Part shown: piece after piece, positions 55,263-62,102 of the stretch | How the letters are laid out: every line of letters starts with the position of its first letter | How positions within the stretch are numbered: position 1 is the stretch's first letter | NCBI GenBank assembly: GCA_937995825.1 | Contig: CALKJO010000014.1 | Location: 100,412-164,411 of the forward strand | Direction: 5' to 3' | Source of the DNA: an uncultured Anaerolineae bacterium | GTDB lineage: Bacteria; Chloroflexota; Anaerolineae; Aggregatilineales; Phototrophicaceae | Length of the DNA stretch: 64,000 nt | The notes under the pieces: model-generated | Told to the model about the DNA's origin: nothing | Database searches by the model: none | The model's input: the letters and a program-made list of their open reading frames with translations, nothing else | Program-made: the position numbers and the translations under genes

Positions 55263-56303
55263 ATGAAACGTCGTTCGCTTCTGTTCTTGATCGTCTTCGC
55301 GCTGTCCATTTCGGTCATGCCCGCTGTTCGGGCGCAGGGAGAGGTGTTCCGCGTTGCCGCTGTCGCGCCGAGCGCGACCAATGACCTGGCATTCAGCCAA
55401 AGTATGTTCGATGCCTTGACTCTCCTCGATGAGGAACTCGGTGATGGCTTCGAATTCACCTTCCAGGAAGGCACGTTCATCGTCGATGATGCGGCGGTCG
55501 CGCTGCGCGACTGGGCATCGAGCGGTGAGTATGATCTGATCATCGCGCATGGCTCGCAGTACGGCGCGATCCTGGAAGAACTCGCGCCCGATTTCCCGGA
55601 TATTTCGTTCGCCTGGGGGACGGATGTCAACACCTTCGGGCTGGACAATGTCTATGCTTACACCGCCGCAGCCGATCAGGGCGGCTATATCAACGGCGCG
55701 ATTGCCGCGACGCTGACCCGCAGCGGCGTGATCGGCGTGGTCGGTCCGATCGAAGTCGGTGACGCCAAGCTGTATGTCGACGGCTTCAAAGCCGGAGCCG
55801 CCGCGACCAACCCGGATGTCCAGGTGCTGGTGACCTACATTCAATCGTTCAGCGATGTCCCGCTTGCCACCGAAGCGGCGGAAGCGCACGTCTCCAACGG
55901 CGCGGACATCCTGACTGGGACGGCGCAGATGGTGGTCGGACCGATTGCGGTCGCCAAAGAGAATGGGCTGCGCTGGTTCGGGACGCAGAGCAGCCAGGCG
56001 GCGCTGGCGGAGGAGGCTGGCGTGGCGTTCCAGGTCTACCGCTGGGACGTGATTTTGCGCGACATGATCGCCAAGCGCGCGGACGGCGTGCTGGGCGGCG
56101 AGTCGTATGTGATCGATCTGGAAAACGGCGGGCTGATGATGGAACTCAGCCCGGCGCTCGATCCTGACCGGGCGGCGGCGCTGCAAGACCTGATCGATGC
56201 GCTCTCCGAAGGCATCATCAGCGGTGAGATCGTCACACTGCCGAGCGCGGCGTCCACGCCTGAAGCGCCTGAACCCGCCTCGACGCCTGAAGCCGGGCGC
56301 TAA
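55263..56303 (+). CDS. BmpA/PnrA-type substrate-binding protein
   Basis: The 346-residue protein has a signal peptide (LLFLIVFALSISVMPAVRAQ) with no lipobox, whereas most Gram-positive Bmp proteins are lipoproteins. The periplasmic-binding fold has RVAAVAPSATNDLAFSQSMF, DLIIAHGSQYGAILEE, AATLTRSGVIGVVGPI and ADILTGTAQMVVGPIA. The family binds purine nucleosides (PnrA) or simple sugars; which one is uncertain. It ends in a short Pro/Glu/Ala tail. A GC-rich hairpin lies between it and the ATPase gene. Confidence 0.9.
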   Translation: MKRRSLLFLIVFALSISVMPAVRAQGEVFRVAAVAPSATNDLAFSQSMFDALTLLDEELGDGFEFTFQEGTFIVDDAAVALRDWASSGEYDLIIAHGSQYGAILEELAPDFPDISFAWGTDVNTFGLDNVYAYTAAADQGGYINGAIAATLTRSGVIGVVGPIEVGDAKLYVDGFKAGAAATNPDVQVLVTYIQSFSDVPLATEAAEAHVSNGADILTGTAQMVVGPIAVAKENGLRWFGTQSSQAALAEEAGVAFQVYRWDVILRDMIAKRADGVLGGESYVIDLENGGLMMELSPALDPDRAAALQDLIDALSEGIISGEIVTLPSAASTPEAPEPASTPEAGR

Positions 56304-56324
56304 TTCCGCTGCTGTTTCACAGAT

Positions 56325-56347
56325 GGGGCGGTCTTGTGCGCCGCCCC
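56325..56347 (+). other. Intercistronic hairpin between binding protein and ATPase
   Basis: GGGGCGG (56325-56331) and CCGCCCC (56341-56347) form a perfect 7-bp stem with a 9-base loop. No T-run follows, so it is more likely an mRNA-stabilising or attenuating element than a strong terminator. Such hairpins often raise binding-protein mRNA above the downstream gene. Confidence 0.5.
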
Positions 56348-56364
56348 AAATCAGGACACTGCCT

Positions 56365-57921
56365 ATGACCAATCTCCTTCCGAGCGGACAGCCGCGCATC
56401 ATGCGCATGACCATGCGCGGGATCGTCAAGCGTTTTCCCGGCGTGCTTGCTGTGAATGGGGTGGATTTCGACGCCATCGCAGACGGCGCGTGCGGCGAAA
56501 TCCACGCCCTGCTGGGCGAAAACGGCGCGGGCAAGTCCACCCTGATGAAAATCCTCTACGGCTTATACCGCGCCGATCACGGAGTCATCCAGCTCGACGG
56601 CGCGAACGCCGCGATCCGTTCGCCGCAGGACGCCATCCGCAGCGGCATCGGCATGATCCATCAGCATTTCATGCTCGTCCCGTCGCTGACGGTCGCGGAA
56701 AACATCGCGCTGGGCATGAAATCGACGCGCAGGGCGCTGCTCGATCTCGACCGCATCCGCGTCCGCGTGCGCGAATTGAGCGAGCGCTACGGGCTTAAGG
56801 TCGATCCCGATGTTCCGATCTGGCAGCTCGCCGTCGGCGAACAGCAGCGCGTCGAAATCCTGCGGGCGCTGGTCAAGGGCGCGGCGCTGCTGATTCTGGA
56901 TGAGCCGACCGCCGTGCTGACTCCGGGCGAGGTCGATGATCTGTTTCGCGTGCTGCGCCAGATGCGCGAAGATGGGCATCTGCTGATCTTCATCTCGCAT
57001 AAACTGCATGAAGTCCTCGCTATCAGCGACCGGATCACCGTGCTGCGCGATGGACAGCGCATCGACACGATCCCCGCCGCCAGCGCCACCAAGCTGATGC
57101 TGGCACAGATGATGGTCGGGCGTCCGGTCGTGCTGGAATATGAGCGCCCGCCTGCCAACCCCGGTGCGGAGCGCCTCCGGCTGGACAGCGTGAGCGCGCT
57201 CAGCGACCGCGGCACGCCCGGACTGCGGGATGTCTCGCTGAGCGTTCGGGGCGGCGAGATCGTCGGCGTCGCTGGCGTCAGCGGCAACGGTCAGCAGGAA
57301 TTGGCGCAGGTGATCGCCGGCTTGCGCCGCGTCACCGCTGGGGCGATTCGCCTCGGCGACCACAATGTCACCAACCGCCCCGCCGCCGTCATTCAGCGGC
57401 TCGGCGCAGCCTACATCCCCGAAGAACGGATGATCGACGGTGTGATCAAAGACTTCACCGTCGCCGAAAACCTGATCCTGCACGATCACCATCGCCCGCC
57501 GTTCGCGCGCGGCGGCTTCTTCATGAATTTTGGGGCGATTGCCTCCGCCTGCCGCGCCGCCATTCGCGACTATGAGATCAAAACCCCCGGCACGGATACG
57601 CCGATCAAAAGCCTCTCCGGCGGTAACATTCAGAAATTGGTGCTGGCGCGTGAACTGGCGCGCCGCCCGCAGGTTTTGATCGCCGCGCAGCCGACGCGCG
57701 GAGTCGACATCGGCGCCTCTGAATACATTCATCACCGCCTGCTTGAGCAGCGCGCGCGCGGAACCGCCATCCTGCTGATCTCCGAAGATCTGGATGAGAT
57801 TTTGGCGCTCAGCGACCGGATTTTGGTCATGTATGAGGGGCAGATCGTCGGCGACATGCCCCGTGATGGCGTCGATCTGCGCCGGCTCGGCGCGCTCATG
57901 GCGGGGGCAAAGCAGCTCTGA
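56365..57921 (+). CDS. BmpA-type ABC transporter ATPase (two nucleotide-binding domains)
   Basis: The product is 518 residues from the ATG at 56365 (AGGA upstream). The first NBD has Walker A LLGENGAGKSTLMKIL, signature LAVGEQQRVEILRAL and Walker B LLILDEPTAVLTP. The second NBD has a degenerate Walker A (GVSGNGQQEL), signature LSGGNIQKLVLARELA and QPTRGVDIGAS. This arrangement is typical of sugar/nucleoside importers such as MglA or NupO. An earlier in-frame opening at 56197 overlaps the binding protein and is not needed. It completes the operon: permease, permease, binding protein, ATPase. Confidence 0.94.
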   Translation: MTNLLPSGQPRIMRMTMRGIVKRFPGVLAVNGVDFDAIADGACGEIHALLGENGAGKSTLMKILYGLYRADHGVIQLDGANAAIRSPQDAIRSGIGMIHQHFMLVPSLTVAENIALGMKSTRRALLDLDRIRVRVRELSERYGLKVDPDVPIWQLAVGEQQRVEILRALVKGAALLILDEPTAVLTPGEVDDLFRVLRQMREDGHLLIFISHKLHEVLAISDRITVLRDGQRIDTIPAASATKLMLAQMMVGRPVVLEYERPPANPGAERLRLDSVSALSDRGTPGLRDVSLSVRGGEIVGVAGVSGNGQQELAQVIAGLRRVTAGAIRLGDHNVTNRPAAVIQRLGAAYIPEERMIDGVIKDFTVAENLILHDHHRPPFARGGFFMNFGAIASACRAAIRDYEIKTPGTDTPIKSLSGGNIQKLVLARELARRPQVLIAAQPTRGVDIGASEYIHHRLLEQRARGTAILLISEDLDEILALSDRILVMYEGQIVGDMPRDGVDLRRLGALMAGAKQL

Positions 57922-57952
57922 CATTTGTCACTGTCAGAATGTGACAGATGTC
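57920..57952. repeat. 12-bp inverted repeat after the ABC operon
   Basis: GACATTTGTCAC (57920-57931) and GTGACAGATGTC (57941-57952) pair at 11 of 12 positions, the other as G-U, with a 9-base spacer. The left arm starts in the ATPase stop codon. TGTCA is repeated three more times nearby. No T-run follows. It could be a factor-independent end, an operator for the next gene, or both. Confidence 0.55.
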
Positions 57953-58023
57953 ATGTCATCCTGCGCCGCGCCGCGCCGTCTGTATAGTATCGTACGGAGC
58001 ATCTCGTGAGGACAGACAGTAAC

Positions 58024-58245
58024 ATGGCATTTGCAAAATTTATGGCCGGACCGATCGGGCGCGGCGTTCGGATCATCGTAGGTGTGATTTTGGTGCTGGT
58101 GGGTCTGTTGGGCGTTGGCGATGTTGGCGGGATCGTGCTGGCGGCAGTGGGTGTGGTCGTCTTGCTGGCGGGCGCGCTCAATGTCTGCCTGATTTCGCCC
58201 ATCCTCGGCGCGCCGTTTTCGGGCAAGAAAGCGCTCGAAAGCTGA
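58024..58245 (+). CDS. Small two-helix membrane protein, DUF2892-like
   Basis: The product is 73 residues from the ATG at 58024; a GTG at 58006 with GGAG is also possible. A TATAGT at 57983-57988 favours the later start. Two hydrophobic helices (VRIIVGVILVLVGLLGVG and IVLAAVGVVVLLAGALNVCL) and the ending CLISPILGAPFSGKK match the DUF2892/YgaP C-terminal type, in which the Cys and loop are conserved. The function is unknown; relatives are fused to rhodanese domains. It is a single gene between the ABC operon and the methionine operon. Confidence 0.8.
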   Translation: MAFAKFMAGPIGRGVRIIVGVILVLVGLLGVGDVGGIVLAAVGVVVLLAGALNVCLISPILGAPFSGKKALES

Positions 58246-58255
58246 CTCGAATGCA

Positions 58256-58300
58256 GGGATGAGGAAAAGCGTTTTCCTTATTCATATATCCCCTCATCCC
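58256..58300 (+). terminator. Nested inverted repeats after the DUF2892-like gene
   Basis: AGGAAAA (58262-58268) and TTTTCCT (58272-58278) form a 7-bp hairpin followed by TATT. A longer outer pairing joins GGGATGAGG (58256-58264) and CCTCATCCC (58292-58300). They probably end the upstream transcript before the methionine operon promoter. The rest of 58301-58352 holds only the promoter candidate. Confidence 0.45.
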
Positions 58301-58311
58301 CTCCCATATCC

Positions 58312-58340
58312 TTTACATGCCCATATTTCTATGTTAAGCT
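58312..58340 (+). promoter_or_regulatory. Candidate promoter of the methionine operon
   Basis: TTTACA (58312-58317), a 17-base spacer ending in an extended TGT, and TAAGCT (58335-58340). The -10 hexamer is weak, but the predicted start near 58347 falls six bases before the riboswitch aptamer, which fits well. Confidence 0.5.
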
Positions 58341-58352
58341 TGAATGCATGAC

Positions 58353-58459
58353 CTCATCCAGAGCGAGCGAGAGACCCGGCTCACTGACCTCGCGGCAGCC
58401 CCCGAAGCGTCGGGACGGTGCCAAGTCCGGCGGGATGGATATGCATCCTGACAGATGAG
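58353..58459 (+). promoter_or_regulatory. SAM-I riboswitch (S-box) aptamer
   Basis: The leader follows the class I S-adenosylmethionine aptamer. P1 is CTCATC (58353-58358) with GATGAG (58454-58459). It then has CCAGAGCGAGCGAGAGAC, the kink-turn partner TGACC, CGCGGCAGCC, a P3 stem (CCCGA/TCGGG) and the conserved GGTGCCAAGTCC core. High SAM should stabilise this fold and favour the downstream terminator, so metH is off when SAM is plentiful. The position 80 bases before metH agrees with known S-box targets. Confidence 0.93.
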
Positions 58460-58479
58460 CGCCAGGTTCGACGCTTCTG

Positions 58480-58513
58480 CGCCTCATCTGAGTCATCCAG
58501 ATGGGGCGTTTTT
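58480..58513 (+). terminator. Riboswitch terminator with competing antiterminator
   Basis: CGCCTCATCTG (58480-58490) and CAGATGGGGCG (58498-58508) form an 11-bp stem, one pair being G-U, followed by TTTTT (58509-58513). The segment CTCATCTG (58483-58490) can instead pair with CAGATGAG (58452-58459), the 3' side of P1. That gives a classic antiterminator when SAM is absent. An ATG at 58501 lies in this hairpin and is not the metH start. Confidence 0.92.
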
Positions 58514-58539
58514 GTCGTTCATCGAGACGAGAGACGGGC

Positions 58540-61500
58540 ATGGCACGACGGACTTTCAGCGCGCGCACCTACACCAACCGCCGCTACCTCGACGCAGTCC
58601 AGGATCACATCGTCATCTACGATGGCGCGATGGGAACCAGCATCCAGCGCTTCAACCTGACGGCGGACGACTTCGGCGGCGAACCCTACAACGGCTGCAA
58701 CGATTATCTGGTCATTACCCGCCCCGACGTGATCGAGTCGATTCACGAGTCGTTTCTCGCTGTCGGCGCGGAGGTCGTCGAGACCGATACATTTCGCTCC
58801 AACCCGCTGACGCTGGCGGAATACGGCTTGAGCGACCAGACCGACGCGATCAACCAGGCGGCGGCGGCGCTGGCGCGGCGCGTTTGCGACCGCTTCGAAC
58901 GCGAGACCGGCATCCCGCGCTTTGTCGCTGGCAGCATCGGACCCAGCGGCAAGCTCCCCAGCGGCAGCGATCCCGATCTGAGCAACATCACCTTCGACGA
59001 ACTCGCCGCTGTCTTCTACGAGCAGGCGCGCGGCTTGCTGGCGGGCGGCGCGGATGTCCTGCTGGTTGAGACCAGCCAGGACATTTTGGAGGTCAAAGCG
59101 GCGGTGCATGGCATTCAAGGCGCGTTCAGCGATACCGGCATCCGCGTCCCGCTGCAAGTCCAGGTGACGCTCGACACCAGCGGGCGGATGCTGTTCGGAT
59201 CGGACATTGCCGCCGCACTGGCGACGCTCGAACCGCTGCCCATCGAAGTCATCGGCTTGAACTGCTCGACCGGTCCCGAATACATGGTCGATCCGGTGCG
59301 CTATCTGGTCGCGCACAGCCCGTATCCGATCTCGATCCTGCCCAACGCCGGTTTACCGATCAATGTCGATGGCGAAGCCGTCTACCCGATGCAGCCGCAG
59401 CCCTTCAGCGACATGGTGGCGGCGTTCACGCGCTGGGGCGTCGGCGTGGTCGGCGGATGCTGCGGCACGACACCCGATCACATCGCCCAGCTCTACGCCA
59501 AAACGCACGGACACCCCTACGAAGACGAAGTCAAACGCCTGAAGGCGCGGCGCAAACCCGTGCAGCGCGAGCCGGAATATCCGGCGCAGACCTCCAGCAA
59601 CATGCGCGCCGTGCCGATGGCGTTCAATCCGGGTCCGACGATGATCGGCGAGCGCGTCAACACGCAGGGCAGCCGTAAAGTCAAGGAGCTGATCCTCAAT
59701 GAGGATTACGACTCAGTCGTCCCGATTGCCGTCAGCCAGGTCGAAGCCGGCGCGCACATGCTCGATGTCTGCGTCGCGCTGACGGAGCGCGCCGACGAAG
59801 CCGCGCAGATGCAGGCGCTGGTCAAAAAGCTGGCGATGGCGGTCGAAGCGCCGCTGATCATCGATGTGACCGATCCGGCGGTCGCGGAGGCGGCGCTGGC
59901 GGTCTATCCGGGGCGCGCCGTCATCAACGGCAACAACTTGGAGAATGGGCGCGAGCGCATCGATAAAATCATGCCGCTTGCTCGCAAATACGGCGCGGCG
60001 GTGTTGTCGATGACCATCGATGAGGACGGCATGGCGCACACCCGCGAGAAGAAAGCCGCCATCGCTGAACGCATCGCCCGCATCGCCATCGATGAATACG
60101 GGCTGGCGGAAGAAGACCTGATTTTCGACACGCTCACCTTCCCGCTCACGACCGGTCAGGAGGAGCTGCGAAACAGCGCCGTCGAGACCATCGAGGCGAT
60201 CCGGCTGATCAAGGCGCGTCTGCCCGGCGTCATGACCGCGCTCGGCGTGAGCAATGTCAGCTTCGGCGTGACGCCAGCGGCGCGCGGCGTCTTGAACAGC
60301 GCTTTTCTCTATCACGCCGTCCGCGCCGGTCTGGACATGGCGATTGTCAACCCGGCGCACATCACGCCCTACGCTGAAATCCCCGCCGATCAGCGCCAGC
60401 TCGCCGACGATCTGATCTTTAACACCGACCCCAACGCGCTGCCGCGCCTCATTCAGTATTTCGAGCAGAACACCGTGCAGCCAGCCGGCAAACAGGAGAT
60501 CGACCCGACCGCCGACATGACCGATGAGCAGGCGCTCCACTGGCAGATCGTCCATCGCAAGAAGGAGGGCATCGAAGCGCGCATCGACGCCTGCCTGACC
60601 CGTCAGGATGCGGTCGGCGTGCTGAACAACGTCCTGCTGCCCGCCATGAAGGAAGTCGGGGATAAATTCGGCGCGGGCGAGCTGATCCTGCCGTTCGTGC
60701 TGCAAAGCGCGGAGGTGATGAAGAAAGCCGTCAGCTATCTTGAGCAGTTTATGGACAAGGTCGAGGGCGTGAGCAAAGGCACGGTGGTGCTGGCAACCGT
60801 CTACGGCGATGTCCACGACATCGGCAAGAACCTGGTCAAAACCATCCTGAGCAACAACGGCTTCACCGTCCATGATCTGGGCAAGCAGGTTCCCGCCAGC
60901 ACGATCATCGAGAAAGCGGTCGAGTACAGCGCCGACGCCATCGGCTTGAGCGCGCTGCTGGTCAGCACGAGCAAGCAGATGCCGCTGATCATCAACGAAC
61001 TGGCGCGGCGCAATCTCAAATTCCCTGTCCTGATCGGCGGCGCGGCGATCAACCGCAAATTTGGGCGGCGGATTCTCTTTCTGGATGAGACCGATCAGCC
61101 GTATGAGCCGGGCGTGTTCTATTGCAAGGACGCCTTTGAGGGCTTGGCGGTCATGAATAAGCTGGTTGACCCGAGGGTGCGCGCCGCTTTTCTTGAGCAG
61201 ATCACATCTGAAGCTTATGCCGAGCTTGAAAAGCCGATCCCGGTGCGCCGCGAGCGCCGCTGCAATCAGACCAGCAGCGTACCGCCCGCGCCGCGCATCC
61301 CGCAGCCGCCCTTCTGGGGCGCAAAAACCATCCGCACTATGCCGCTGGAGATCGTGCTGCAATCCCTGCACAAGCCGGAGCTGTTCCGGCTGTCCTGGGG
61401 CGCGGGCAACACACACGGCGACGCCTGGACGGCGCTTCAGGCGGAGTTTGAAGCCCGTTTGGCGCGGATGGGGCGCGCCGCCAGCCGTGCAAAGAGCTTG

Positions 61501-62100
61501 CAGCCGCAGGCGGTCTACGGCTTCTTCCCGGTCAACCGCGATGGTGACGACCTGATCGTCTATGACCCGGAGCCGTTTCAGTCCGGCGCAGACAGCCGCG
61601 TCGAGATCGCCCGCTTCGCCTTCCCGCGCCAGCCGTTCGGGGAGCATCTGTGCATCAGCGACTACTTCGCTCCCGTCGAGTCCGATCAGGTTGATGTCAT
61701 GGCGCTGCAAATTGTGACGGTGGGCGAGGCGGCGTCGGCGGCATTCGACGCGCTGCAAGCCGCCGACAACTACACCGAAGCCTATTTCTTTCACGGGCTG
61801 GCGGTGCAGGCTGCCGAGGCGACCGCCAACTACGTCCATCAGACGGTCATCCGTCCAGCGCTGGGGATCGCGCCCGATCAGGGCAAGCGCTACAGTTGGG
61901 GCTATCCGGCGTGTCCCGATCTGAGCGCGCATGAGACGGTGATGCGGCTGCTGCCCAACGCCGTTGAACTGGGTCTGACGCTCTCGCCGGCGTATCAGTG
62001 GATACCGGAGCAAAGCACGGCGGCGATTGTCGTCCACCACCCCGACGCCAAGTATTACAGCGTCGGCGTGGATCGCGTTGAGCAGATCGCAGAGGCGTGA
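58540..62100 (+). CDS. metH: Cobalamin-dependent methionine synthase
   Basis: The product is 1186 residues from the ATG at 58540, after the riboswitch terminator. The homocysteine domain (about 15-325) has Zn cysteines in GLNCSTGP (about 241) and VVGGCCGTTP (about 307). The pterin domain (about 365-620) starts MIGERVNTQGSRK. A cap and B12 domain (about 650-900) has GDVHDIGKNL with the lower-ligand His near 758 and SALLVSTSKQMP. The activation domain (about 930-1180) has the SAM motif RYSWGYPACPD. All four MetH modules are therefore present. It transfers methyl from methyltetrahydrofolate to homocysteine via B12. It is controlled by the SAM-I riboswitch and sits 2 bases before the fused methyltransferase gene. 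Confidence 0.96.
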   Translation: MARRTFSARTYTNRRYLDAVQDHIVIYDGAMGTSIQRFNLTADDFGGEPYNGCNDYLVITRPDVIESIHESFLAVGAEVVETDTFRSNPLTLAEYGLSDQTDAINQAAAALARRVCDRFERETGIPRFVAGSIGPSGKLPSGSDPDLSNITFDELAAVFYEQARGLLAGGADVLLVETSQDILEVKAAVHGIQGAFSDTGIRVPLQVQVTLDTSGRMLFGSDIAAALATLEPLPIEVIGLNCSTGPEYMVDPVRYLVAHSPYPISILPNAGLPINVDGEAVYPMQPQPFSDMVAAFTRWGVGVVGGCCGTTPDHIAQLYAKTHGHPYEDEVKRLKARRKPVQREPEYPAQTSSNMRAVPMAFNPGPTMIGERVNTQGSRKVKELILNEDYDSVVPIAVSQVEAGAHMLDVCVALTERADEAAQMQALVKKLAMAVEAPLIIDVTDPAVAEAALAVYPGRAVINGNNLENGRERIDKIMPLARKYGAAVLSMTIDEDGMAHTREKKAAIAERIARIAIDEYGLAEEDLIFDTLTFPLTTGQEELRNSAVETIEAIRLIKARLPGVMTALGVSNVSFGVTPAARGVLNSAFLYHAVRAGLDMAIVNPAHITPYAEIPADQRQLADDLIFNTDPNALPRLIQYFEQNTVQPAGKQEIDPTADMTDEQALHWQIVHRKKEGIEARIDACLTRQDAVGVLNNVLLPAMKEVGDKFGAGELILPFVLQSAEVMKKAVSYLEQFMDKVEGVSKGTVVLATVYGDVHDIGKNLVKTILSNNGFTVHDLGKQVPASTIIEKAVEYSADAIGLSALLVSTSKQMPLIINELARRNLKFPVLIGGAAINRKFGRRILFLDETDQPYEPGVFYCKDAFEGLAVMNKLVDPRVRAAFLEQITSEAYAELEKPIPVRRERRCNQTSSVPPAPRIPQPPFWGAKTIRTMPLEIVLQSLHKPELFRLSWGAGNTHGDAWTALQAEFEARLARMGRAASRAKSLQPQAVYGFFPVNRDGDDLIVYDPEPFQSGADSRVEIARFAFPRQPFGEHLCISDYFAPVESDQVDVMALQIVTVGEAASAAFDALQAADNYTEAYFFHGLAVQAAEATANYVHQTVIRPALGIAPDQGKRYSWGYPACPDLSAHETVMRLLPNAVELGLTLSPAYQWIPEQSTAAIVVHHPDAKYYSVGVDRVEQIAEA

Positions 62101-62102
62101 CC

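Noticed and set aside
56197..56364. Extended ATPase N-terminus overlapping the binding protein gene
   Set aside because: The ABC domain begins just after the ATG at 56365; the extension is a shadow of the upstream gene.
58501..58539. ATG at 58501 as the metH start
   Set aside because: It lies inside the 3' arm of the riboswitch terminator and the extra residues are unlike MetH; the ATG at 58540 is downstream of the switch.
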